NCBI GenBank assembly: GCA_964389685.1
Contig: CAYMFM010000020.1
Location: 1-54,615 of the forward strand
Length of the DNA: 54,615 nt
Reading direction: 5' to 3'
DNA from: G020353115 sp964389685
GTDB lineage: Bacteria; Bacteroidota; Bacteroidia; Bacteroidales; VadinHA17
Shown: positions 45,811-52,969 of the stretch, in pieces
How the letters are laid out: each line of letters opens with the position of its first letter
Numbering within the stretch: the stretch's first letter is position 1
Notes under the pieces: generated by a model
The model's input: only the letters and a program-made list of their open reading frames with translations
The model's database searches: none
What the model was told of the DNA's origin: nothing
Position numbers and translations under genes: made by a program

Positions 45811-46620
45811 ATGGAAACGGGATCAGTACTTTTTGCATTCGTACTAACGCTTTTTGCAGGCTTATCCACTGGTATTGGAAGTGCTATTGCTTTTTTTGCG
45901 AAGAGAACAAACACCAAATTTTTATCGCTATCTCTTGGCTTTTCCGCAGGGGTTATGATCTATGTTTCGTTTGTTGAGATCCTGAGAAAATCCAGCGAGG
46001 CACTGGTGAATGAATTGGGAGAGACCAGTGGCTGGTGGGTAACGGTAATTTCATTCTTTGGAGGGATATTGCTGATCGCGATCATAGACAAGATCATACC
46101 CTCTCATGAAAATCCGCATGAGATACGATCCGTTGAGGATATTGGTACAGCCGCACAGGACAAAAATCAGAAATTGATGCGGATGGGGCTTTTTACAGCG
46201 CTTGCCATTGCCATTCATAATTTCCCGGAAGGTTTGGCAACGTTTATAGCCGCTCTGACAGATCCCAGCATAGGGATTGCTATTGCCGTTGCCATAGCCA
46301 TCCACAACATACCGGAAGGAATTGCAGTATCTGTCCCGATATATTATGCAACCGGTAACAAAAAGAAGGCATTCATTCACTCCTTTTTATCCGGATTAGC
46401 TGAACCGGTTGGAGCAATGATCGGATACCTTATCCTCATGCCGTTTATGAGTGAACTGGTATTTGGAATTTTATTTGGAGTTGTTGCCGGGATCATGGTC
46501 TTTATATCCTTTGACGAACTGCTACCTGCTGCGAGAGAATACGGTGAACACCATGTTTCAGTGTATGGATTAATTGGGGGTATGGCTGTTATGGCTATTA
46601 GTTTGCTGCTATTCTTATGA
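45811..46620 (+). CDS. zupT: ZIP-family divalent metal transporter
   Basis: 269 residues, eight predicted membrane helices. Helix motifs HNFPEG (about 136-141) and HNIPEG (about 165-170) form the binuclear metal site of ZupT-like importers for Zn, Fe or Mn. The loop between helices 3 and 4 contains HENPHE. Co-transcribed with the DtxR/MntR-type regulator 13 nt upstream, which suggests Fe or Mn as substrate as much as Zn. Confidence 0.9.
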   Translation: METGSVLFAFVLTLFAGLSTGIGSAIAFFAKRTNTKFLSLSLGFSAGVMIYVSFVEILRKSSEALVNELGETSGWWVTVISFFGGILLIAIIDKIIPSHENPHEIRSVEDIGTAAQDKNQKLMRMGLFTALAIAIHNFPEGLATFIAALTDPSIGIAIAVAIAIHNIPEGIAVSVPIYYATGNKKKAFIHSFLSGLAEPVGAMIGYLILMPFMSELVFGILFGVVAGIMVFISFDELLPAAREYGEHHVSVYGLIGGMAVMAISLLLFL

Positions 46621-46689
46621 ACATGCTCAATATCAGGTTTTTTTTACTGCTGCTTGTATTGATTCCCCGTTTAATTTTTAAGAAATTTG

Positions 46690-46719
46690 TTGACTGGGAA
46701 AAAAAATATTTTACCTTTG
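46690..46719 (+). promoter_or_regulatory. Candidate tRNA-Glu/rpsT promoter
   Basis: TACCTTTG (46712-46719) fits TAnnTTTG, and TTG (46690-46692) lies 19 nt upstream. The tRNA begins 27 nt downstream. A-rich spacer between the elements. Best-looking promoter in this region. Confidence 0.65.
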
Positions 46720-46746
46720 CAATCCCAACTTTGGGAAAGCTTTTAT

Positions 46747-46818
46747 GGTCCGTTCGTCTAGGGGTTAGGACGCCAGGTTTTCATCCTGGTAACAGGGGTT
46801 CGATTCCCCTACGGACTA
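46747..46818 (+). tRNA. tRNA-Glu (anticodon UUC)
   Basis: 72 nt fold: acceptor GGTCCGT/ACGGACT (with a G-U first pair), D arm GTCT..GGAC, anticodon stem CCAGG/CCTGG with loop TTTTCAT giving TTC, T arm CAGGGG-TTCGATT-CCCCT. CA of a partial CCA follows. It sits 22 nt upstream of rpsT and shares a promoter with it, so they are probably one transcript that must be processed. Confidence 0.95.
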
Positions 46819-46840
46819 CAACAAATTTAAACAACACATT

Positions 46841-47092
46841 ATGGCAAATCATCCATCGGTAAAAAAACGCATACGACAAAACGAAAGTATACGATTGCGG
46901 AACAGGTATTATGCTAGAACTACACGTAATGCCATTAAGAAACTTCGAAACACAAAAGAAAAGAAAGAGGCCGAAGAGATCTATAGCAAAGTTTCATCAA
47001 TGATCGATAAGCTTGCAAAGCAACATGTAATTCACCACAATAAAGCAGCAAATTTAAAATCGAAACTGGCCAAACAAGTCAGTAGCTTATAA
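46841..47092 (+). CDS. rpsT: 30S ribosomal protein S20
   Basis: 83 residues, all helical and basic: MANHPSVKKRIRQNESIRLRN at the start, AIKKLRNTKEKKEAEEIYSK in the middle, IHHNKAANLKSKLAKQV at the end. Binds the 5' domain of 16S rRNA. Downstream of tRNA-Glu on the same transcript and closed by a strong terminator. Confidence 0.96.
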   Translation: MANHPSVKKRIRQNESIRLRNRYYARTTRNAIKKLRNTKEKKEAEEIYSKVSSMIDKLAKQHVIHHNKAANLKSKLAKQVSSL

Positions 47093-47104
47093 TGTTTCCC
47101 ATCT

Positions 47105-47141
47105 AAAAAAAAGCCTTCCCAGTTTGAGAAGGCTTTTTTTT
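47105..47141 (+). terminator. Rho-independent terminator of rpsT
   Basis: AAAAGCCTTC and GAAGGCTTTT form a GC-rich stem around the 9-nt loop CCAGTTTGA, followed by a run of T. A strong intrinsic terminator, and reverse-symmetric with a preceding A-run so it may also work in the other direction. Confidence 0.85.
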
Positions 47142-47490
47142 ATGAATCTACCGATTATTTCCGTATTTTTATTATGAGAACATAAATGTCCGGTCAGCCA
47201 AAATTCAATCAGCTGGCATATTTGAGTGAACGGTGGAAGAACGACAAATGGTTGTCCTGTAATAAAAAGCTATTTTGATAATTACCAAAATGTCTTGGTG
47301 ATCATATTATTTTTTACTATATTTGGTTTGCTTCTCTGACTTAAGAGATTCTAATAAACCAACTAAGCCTTGAATCGATTGTTAATATAAACAATCGACA
47401 AGTTCGTAACGTTTCATCATAATTTTATTGGTCATGTTTTTTAACTTGACATACGAGTTATTGAAGTGATAACTACATAAATATAAATCT
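47142..47490. other. Intergenic region with the conserved module leader
   Basis: No gene is visible between rpsT and the first SCKKE lipoprotein. From 47251 the sequence is homologous to 52211-52456, upstream of the second lipoprotein; the last ~115 nt before the start codon are essentially identical. It contains the 24-bp inverted repeat at 47375-47398 and an AT-rich leader. Likely regulatory, as part of a duplicated module. Confidence 0.75.
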
Positions 47491-47610
47491 ATGAAAGCAT
47501 CAATTAGAATATTATTCCTATGCGGAATAATTTTTTTTACGGCTTTTAGCTGTAAGAAAGAAAATACACCCGAATGGTCTGACTTTGTTGAAGGATATAT
47601 TGTCGGGTCT
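47251..47610 (+). repeat. Direct repeat, copy 1 (leader plus lipoprotein 5' end)
   Basis: Homologous to 52211-52576. From the palindrome through the leader and the first ~38 codons the two copies are almost identical; beyond, the lipoprotein genes diverge sharply. Copy boundaries are estimated by eye. Confidence 0.85.
47375..47398. promoter_or_regulatory. Inverted repeat in module leader, copy 1
   Basis: TCGATTGTT and AACAATCGA flank AATATA: a perfect 9-bp inverted repeat 92 nt upstream of the lipoprotein ATG. Its counterpart in copy 2 is also palindromic although bases differ, so the symmetry is kept. Candidate operator. Confidence 0.6.
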
Positions 47611-47946
47611 TTTCAGTGTAATGATTCTTTAAACTTGCAATATCGAGGATATTGTATTATACCTGTTGAGAATAATAAAGAGTACATGTATACTTTTTCA
47701 ATTCAAGATGACCTAATTAAATTTCCACTTGGAATTATATTCTCAGGTTATGATACGAGTACTGGTGGACCATTTTTTTTCCCTGATAGTTTAAGATACA
47801 GTTTTAAAATTAGGTTTAAGTACAGGAAACCTAATTCTTCTGAGGTAGTAAATTGCATAATTGCCTATAACACTCTTGGGCCTACTTTCCCATGGGAAAA
47901 ATGGCAACAAGTAGTATTTAGTGAAGTTTCAAAAGTTTCACCTTAA
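47491..47946 (+). CDS. SCKKE lipoprotein paired with subtilase, copy 1
   Basis: 151 residues. The signal sequence MKASIRILFLCGIIFFTAFS runs into a lipobox Cys in FSCKKENTPEW, so it is lipid-anchored. Residues ~27-40 (WSDFVEGYIVGSF) are shared with the second copy at 52457-52963, and the C-terminal halves retain only weak similarity (PDSLR...FKYRKPN; FPWEKW). I do not recognise a family. It sits directly before a subtilase gene in both copies, so the pair is a unit: inhibitor, chaperone or substrate-presenting partner are guesses. Its own reading frame is intact although the protease is disrupted. Confidence 0.82.
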   Translation: MKASIRILFLCGIIFFTAFSCKKENTPEWSDFVEGYIVGSFQCNDSLNLQYRGYCIIPVENNKEYMYTFSIQDDLIKFPLGIIFSGYDTSTGGPFFFPDSLRYSFKIRFKYRKPNSSEVVNCIIAYNTLGPTFPWEKWQQVVFSEVSKVSP

Positions 47947-47956
47947 CTTAATCATA

Positions 47957-47980
47957 ATGAAAACATGGCTATTTTTTTCA
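47957..47980 (+). pseudogene. 5' stub of subtilase copy 1, cut by IS256 insertion
   Basis: Eight codons (MKTWLFFS) beginning 10 nt after the lipoprotein stop. They match in position and type the start of the intact copy-2 protease (MKKQWFVYS). The last nine bases TTTTTTTCA are the target duplication. Reading across after deletion of the IS and one duplication continues in frame into codons at 49385 onward: SSLVVVIALSAITITAKKKF, completing a signal peptide. Confidence 0.85.
47972..47980. repeat. IS target-site duplication, left
   Basis: TTTTTTTCA, repeated at 49376-49384 on the other side of the element. Nine bp, in the 8-9 bp range usual for IS256 elements; the T-run makes the exact edge uncertain by a base. 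Confidence 0.82.
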
Positions 47981-49375
47981 GGTGATGTTTCATTTTTAGT
48001 TGAAATTTTAAAAAGAGAGGTTCAGGCAGCACATTGTTTATCTGATTTAGAAGCCACTTCATTTTGAATGGCATTTTTTAGTAAATCCAGTTTTCTAAAA
48101 TTCTGGATCTTTCTCATGTGATGTTCTGCTTCCATCATCCCTAAAACAACCCAGCGATAACGCTGATCTGAACTCATCCACCTTTTTATTTTCTTGATGT
48201 ATTTTGTTAACTGTGAATTTAAATTTTCGATACAATTGGTTGTTGTAAAGCTGGTTGCAAAATGTTTGATTATACCTAAGCGGTGCATCGTTAATGTTTC
48301 TTCCAGACCTTCTTTTAATGAATTTGCAGCTGATCGATTGATTGCTGCTAATTCCTTATGAATCATCAATAGTTTCTCTTTTGCATCTTCATATTCTTCT
48401 TCCCGGTAAGCTGCCTGTAGTTTTTTCCTGAAATATTTCTGGTCCTTTTCACTCAGGTAACTCAATACGTTTTCTCTCTTATGCCACTGGCAACGCTGAA
48501 TAACTGCTTTTTCGCCAAAGGTTTCCCTGATGGCTTTCCGTAAACCGGTGGAGCCATCTATTACGAATAAAAGGCCATCTTCATGCTTTAATCCTCTTGC
48601 TATTAAATCCTTTAATAAACCCTTTATACTTTTTGAATTCTCAGTAGTTGTCTGAATAACACCCAACGGAACCTTCCTTCCTGTTAAGGTAATCCCTAAG
48701 GCAATTACCATTTGCTGCATGGCCAGGTATTTACCATCCAGGAAAATGGCTACAAATTCTTCTGATTTGAGCTTCCTGGCTTCAAATTCTTCCAGGGCTT
48801 CTTTACTCCGTTCAATGAAAGATCTGCTAATAGAAGAACTACTCAGTCCAAAACTATCCTGTAATTGATGAACAACGGATCCATAGTCCCTCATGCTTAA
48901 TCCCTTTAATACAGAATTGATCACCTGATGATCTTGCTTGGGTAAATTCTTCAACTGCTCATAATATTCCAATGAAATAGTAGCGTTCTCCTCCTTGTCA
49001 AATACACGGGGAACATCGACGGGTATCTTCTGATCCCCGATTTTAACACTCCCCGGGTTAAATCCCCATCGGGAATATCTGTTGTCATGTGGCTTTTTGT
49101 GACTATACCTTTCTCCGGTATAGTCACAAACCTCCTGTTCTATAATGGAGTTAATCATTAACCTGCATATTTCCATGTGGTGTGAGATTATCTCCATTTG
49201 TGTTTCAATCGGCTGATTTATTAACCATTCAACCTTTTTTCGTTTAATTTCTTTAATTTTGTTTTCCATGAGGTTCCTGTTTTAATTAATATTTCTTTGT
49301 TGGTGATAAAACAATATTAATAAAATCTTAAGGAACCTCTTTTTTTAAAATTTCAACTAACTTTTATACGATACC
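47981..49375. mobile_element. IS256-family insertion sequence, 1395 bp
   Basis: Begins GGTGAT and ends ATACC. Terminal inverted repeats run ~43 nt: 47981-48023 and 49333-49375. The outer 15 nt share little beyond GGT, but the inner 28 nt match at 27 positions in inverted orientation. One transposase gene on the minus strand fills the element. A 9-bp target duplication flanks it and no cargo is present. The near-perfect duplication and intact transposase indicate a recent insertion. Confidence 0.93.
48022..49269 (-). CDS. IS256-family transposase (mutator type)
   Basis: 415 residues, full length. DDE residues: D178 in FVAIFLDGKYL, D238 in FVIDGSTGLRKAI and E348 in TTTNCIENLNSQL; the C/H motif RCQWHKRENVL is at 259-269. 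This matches the mutator/IS256 family. Complete open frame, no internal stops, so the element may be active. Its stop is inside the left inverted repeat. Confidence 0.95.
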   Translation of the reverse strand: MENKIKEIKRKKVEWLINQPIETQMEIISHHMEICRLMINSIIEQEVCDYTGERYSHKKPHDNRYSRWGFNPGSVKIGDQKIPVDVPRVFDKEENATISLEYYEQLKNLPKQDHQVINSVLKGLSMRDYGSVVHQLQDSFGLSSSSISRSFIERSKEALEEFEARKLKSEEFVAIFLDGKYLAMQQMVIALGITLTGRKVPLGVIQTTTENSKSIKGLLKDLIARGLKHEDGLLFVIDGSTGLRKAIRETFGEKAVIQRCQWHKRENVLSYLSEKDQKYFRKKLQAAYREEEYEDAKEKLLMIHKELAAINRSAANSLKEGLEETLTMHRLGIIKHFATSFTTTNCIENLNSQLTKYIKKIKRWMSSDQRYRWVVLGMMEAEHHMRKIQNFRKLDLLKNAIQNEVASKSDKQCAA

Positions 49376-49384
49376 TTTTTTTCA
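49376..49384. repeat. IS target-site duplication, right
   Basis: TTTTTTTCA, identical to 47972-47980. In the ancestral gene it encoded FFS within the signal peptide; after it the protease codons resume in frame. Confidence 0.82.
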
Positions 49385-49489
49385 AGCTTAGTAGTAGTAA
49401 TTGCTTTATCTGCAATAACTATCACTGCCAAGAAAAAGTTTTATTACGCTTTTGACGAAAAAATCTACCTTGAAACTGTTGAGTATAAA

Positions 49490-51928
49490 TTGATTGTAAA
49501 CTTTATTGAAGGATTTGATAAAGACAGCACTACCACTTTTCTTAAAAATGTATCGCCCGATATAAAAATTGAATGGCGGAATTCGAATAATGTTGTAATT
49601 ACAACAGGTTCCGAAAAATTAAAAGAAGACTTAATAAACAAATTGCAATCCAGAGATGATGTTTATACCTGCCAGCCTTTTTATACTTTGGAAAATGGAT
49701 TAGATATGGCGATAACTGATCAAATTGTTGTAAAATTTTTGCCAGGGGTAAATAAAGAGAGACAAAATGCATTGCATGAAGAATACAGAACAAAAGTTAT
49801 TGATTCTTATGAAATTTTTCAAATTATTAGAGTTCCAAAAGGTGGGGATGCTTTAGAAATTGCTAATAAATATTATGAAAGTGGCTTAGTAAAATTTTCG
49901 ACGCCAGACTTTTTTAGTAATTTTGAGCCCTCTCAAGATTTACCCAATGATACTTATTTTAATTATCAGATAACCTGTAATAATACAGGGCAAACAATAA
50001 ATGACGGACATACGGGTACACAGGATGCTGATATTGATGCACCAGAAGCATGGGAGAGAACAACAGGATCGAATGATATAGTTATTGCAGTCATTGATGA
50101 AGGTGTAACAAGTAATCATTACGATCTGCCAAATACCCGTCAAGATCGCTTAACTGGTAGTGATTTTGTTGATGGTGATGAAGATAATGACCCTTCACCA
50201 ACAGGTAACAATAATCATGGAAATGCTTGTGCTGGAGTTATAGGGGCAACCATGAACAATAACCAGGGAATAGCAGGTATTGCACCCAATTGCAGGATTA
50301 TGCCAATTCGAATAGACTATCTTACTTCACAAGTATCTGATTTTGCTCTTGCAATAAGGTTCGCAGCTAACAACAGTGCGGATATTATTTCAAACAGTTG
50401 GGGTCTTAGAAAAAAAGGTATTCCTCCTTATAGTCCAAATTTATTTCCACAAGTAGTATCGGCGATTCAACATGCAGTGAATAATAATTGTGTAGTTATT
50501 TTTTCTGTAGGAAATACAGCCAGACATACTATTGATGATAATGGATATATTTCTTTTCCCGCCAACGTTACTATTCCTGGAGTGATATCTGTAGGGGCTT
50601 CAGATCGTTATGATCATCAATCTGATTATAGCCCAACCAGTGATCCTGAAAGTGGAAAAAATCAAATAATTGATATTGTTGCACCATCTCACAGGGCATA
50701 TCCACCTGAAGCATACTACCCCCTTCCAGGTGGTATTTCAGGTGAAACATTAGAAATGTGGAGCATAGATATTCCCGGTAATACTGGATATAATCCATGG
50801 CCTGAAGAACAATTTCATCCGCCTTCAACAGGAGAGCAATTACCAAACTCAGGCACAGACTATTTATACTATACCGGGAGATTTGGTGGAACTTCTCATT
50901 CTTGTCCTGTGGTTGCAGGGATTGCAGCATTAGTATTATCTATTGATCAAAGTCTTACATATTTAGAGGTATTCGATATATTAACTTCCACTGCAGATGA
51001 AGTTGGAGGATATACATATACAAACGGTTGGAGTGAAGAATTAGGCTATGGAAGAGTAAATGCATTTAGTGCAGTATGCGAAGCTTTAAATAGAAAAATG
51101 TCTGTCACCGGCCCATCATTGGTTTGCACGTCAAACTCCACCTTTACACTTCACGACCGTCCGCCAAGTGATACAGTGAGCTGGACAAAGGGTCCTTATC
51201 TCAGTTATGTAAGTGGCCAGTATACAGACAATTACACGGTAAAAGCAAGTTCTTCCTCTGTTTGGGGTAGTAGTTGGGTAAAAGCAACTATAACTTCTGA
51301 TTGCGGTACTGTTATATTTGATAAGTTTATTTGGGTAGGCTGCACGGAAATAGGCGACCTGGTATTTACGAATGATTTAGGTGAAGAAGATTTTTTATGT
51401 TCCGACTGGGAGGGTAACCTGGTTGAATTTTCTTCAAGTACTAGCTGCAATTATTTTGACATTTGGCTTTTAAATGAGTATGGAACGCAGGTACTTTATA
51501 AGCTTAAAACGTATACAACCGAAGGAAGCCTGGATTTCTCCTGGATTTCTCCTGGTTATTATCTTGTTCAGGTACGAGGGATTAACGATTGTGGCACCGG
51601 TCAATGGAACGGTTCAGAGGTGGAATATGTTGATTGTTGGGATATGGAGGAAGAGGGAAATATGTACTATCTGAAGTTTGTGCCCAATCCTGCTTATAAT
51701 TCTGTTGAAATAAGCGTTTTTGAAGATGAGAATCTAACTACTCTTAAGACAAATAATGAATTTTATCAGATGCAGATTTACAATACTATGAAAGTCTTAA
51801 AATATCAAGTCATAACCAAAGAACCAATCCTTAGAATTAATACTGCGAATTTTGAAAACGGTCTTTATTTTGTACATTTTATTTTCGGAAAGGAAACGCA
51901 AGTGCTTCAATTGGTAATTAGTCATTAG
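49490..51928 (+). CDS. Subtilisin-like (S8) protease with T9SS tail, signal peptide removed by IS insertion
   Basis: 812 residues from a TTG at 49490; the real frame extends upstream to 49385 and, before the IS, to ATG 47957, but no good start now precedes the signal sequence. N-terminal propeptide-like modules (1-140) lead to the S8 domain: D203 in AVIDEGV, H243 in NNHGNACAGV, S469 in GGTSHSCP. Then beta-sandwich regions and a type IX sorting domain at the end (LKFVPNPAYNSVEISV...LYFVHFIFGKETQVL). Without a signal peptide it cannot be exported, so it is probably a non-functional remnant. AT-rich like its neighbours. Confidence 0.88.
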   Translation: MIVNFIEGFDKDSTTTFLKNVSPDIKIEWRNSNNVVITTGSEKLKEDLINKLQSRDDVYTCQPFYTLENGLDMAITDQIVVKFLPGVNKERQNALHEEYRTKVIDSYEIFQIIRVPKGGDALEIANKYYESGLVKFSTPDFFSNFEPSQDLPNDTYFNYQITCNNTGQTINDGHTGTQDADIDAPEAWERTTGSNDIVIAVIDEGVTSNHYDLPNTRQDRLTGSDFVDGDEDNDPSPTGNNNHGNACAGVIGATMNNNQGIAGIAPNCRIMPIRIDYLTSQVSDFALAIRFAANNSADIISNSWGLRKKGIPPYSPNLFPQVVSAIQHAVNNNCVVIFSVGNTARHTIDDNGYISFPANVTIPGVISVGASDRYDHQSDYSPTSDPESGKNQIIDIVAPSHRAYPPEAYYPLPGGISGETLEMWSIDIPGNTGYNPWPEEQFHPPSTGEQLPNSGTDYLYYTGRFGGTSHSCPVVAGIAALVLSIDQSLTYLEVFDILTSTADEVGGYTYTNGWSEELGYGRVNAFSAVCEALNRKMSVTGPSLVCTSNSTFTLHDRPPSDTVSWTKGPYLSYVSGQYTDNYTVKASSSSVWGSSWVKATITSDCGTVIFDKFIWVGCTEIGDLVFTNDLGEEDFLCSDWEGNLVEFSSSTSCNYFDIWLLNEYGTQVLYKLKTYTTEGSLDFSWISPGYYLVQVRGINDCGTGQWNGSEVEYVDCWDMEEEGNMYYLKFVPNPAYNSVEISVFEDENLTTLKTNNEFYQMQIYNTMKVLKYQVITKEPILRINTANFENGLYFVHFIFGKETQVLQLVISH

Positions 51929-52210
51929 ATTTAATTACGGTGAGCTAACCAGCGGTATTTGCCTTATAAATTGCCATTAATCGATAACAAGAGTCTTGAA
52001 AATTTAGAAGCCCTCCAACCAGAGGGCCTTTATTATTTAACTCCCGGATCATTTCAATCACTCCCAGCATAAAAGAGTGGGCACTTGAAAAGCATCCAAA
52101 TTCGACGAATGGCCTGATTTTTGGTATTGACTAAAGATGAAATCAAGATTGATCTAAAAATTCGGTAGACGGATTTCTGCAGTATATTGAAGTATTTTGT
52201 TGTTAATAAG
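51929..52210. other. Intergenic region, possible IS remnant
   Basis: A terminator lies at 52010-52031. Otherwise no gene. On the minus strand 52054-52248 an unbroken frame contains KNQAIRRIWMLFKCPLF, reminiscent of the C-termini of some IS transposases, but it is too short to assign. It may be a degraded mobile element between the two modules. Confidence 0.4.
52010..52034 (+). terminator. Rho-independent terminator after subtilase copy 1
   Basis: GCCCTC (52010-52015) and GAGGGC (52022-52027) pair over 6 bp with a 6-nt loop, followed by CTTTATT. 82 nt after the protease stop. Confidence 0.6.
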
Positions 52211-52576
52211 GTTATCCTGTAATAAAAAGCTATTCTGATAATTAACAAAATTTCTTGGTGATCATATTATTTTTCACTAAATTTGTTTTGCTTCTCTGAT
52301 TTTATTTTAAAGAGATTCTCACAAAACAACTAAGCCTTGATTGATTGTTAATATTAACAATCGACAAGTTCGTAACGTTTCATCATAATTTTATTGGTCA
52401 TGTTTTTTAACTTGACATACGAGTTATTGAAGTGATAACTACATAAATATAAATCTATGAAAGCATCAATTAGAATATTATTCCTATGCGGAATAATTGT
52501 TTTTACGGTATTTAGCTGTAAGAAAGAAAATACACCCGAATGGTCTGACTTTGTTGAAGGTTATATTGTTGGCACT
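52211..52576 (+). repeat. Direct repeat, copy 2 (leader plus lipoprotein 5' end)
   Basis: Counterpart of 47251-47610. The far-upstream part has small differences and indels, while the segment from the palindrome through ~38 codons is nearly identical. Confidence 0.85.
52341..52364. promoter_or_regulatory. Palindrome in module leader, copy 2
   Basis: GATTGTTAAT/ATTAACAATC at 52343-52362 is a perfect 20-bp palindrome, 94 nt upstream of the lipoprotein start. Compared with copy 1 one extra base has restored full symmetry, so symmetry rather than exact sequence is kept. Confidence 0.6.
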
Positions 52577-52963
52577 TTTAAATGCGATGAAACCGGGAGC
52601 GAAGAAGGACAAGCAACAGGAAGTATAACTGACATGGGATATTGTATTTTGCTTGAGGGTAGTGAAAATATGGATTCCTCTTGGCCTATAGATATTTACA
52701 CATTTAATCTGCCATCCGGACTTTTTAACTTTCCTGATGAAATTTATACTGTTCTTTGGGATCATTCTAATTGTGGACCTGTTTTTTCCCCTGATAGTTT
52801 AAAAAATGAATATAAATTAGGTTTTAGATACAGGAACCCGAAAGAATCAGAAAGAATATTTTTTTCATGTGGACCCTGTACAATGAATGATCTTCCTTTC
52901 CCTTGGAAAGATATTAATCAGGTAATACTAAAAGATATTTCTAAAATTAACCAGTACAAATAA
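52457..52963 (+). CDS. SCKKE lipoprotein paired with subtilase, copy 2
   Basis: 168 residues; signal sequence MKASIRILFLCGIIVFTVFS then lipobox Cys and KKENTPEWSDFVEGYIVG, the same first ~38 residues as copy 1 apart from a few changes. The rest is diverged: an inserted acidic stretch (EEGQATGSITDMGY), PDSLKNEYKLGFRYRNP and a C-rich FSCGPCTM absent from copy 1. Followed after 6 nt by the intact protease gene, so the two are translated together. No family recognised. Confidence 0.82.
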   Translation: MKASIRILFLCGIIVFTVFSCKKENTPEWSDFVEGYIVGTFKCDETGSEEGQATGSITDMGYCILLEGSENMDSSWPIDIYTFNLPSGLFNFPDEIYTVLWDHSNCGPVFSPDSLKNEYKLGFRYRNPKESERIFFSCGPCTMNDLPFPWKDINQVILKDISKINQYK

Positions 52964-52969
52964 TCGATT

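Noticed and set aside
46617..46862. An 81-residue frame after the ZIP transporter
   Set aside because: It runs through tRNA-Glu and into rpsT; the product has no recognisable features beyond a few hydrophobic residues.
49490..51928. An intact secreted protease from the TTG start
   Set aside because: The signal peptide lies upstream of the TTG and was separated from its ATG by the IS element.
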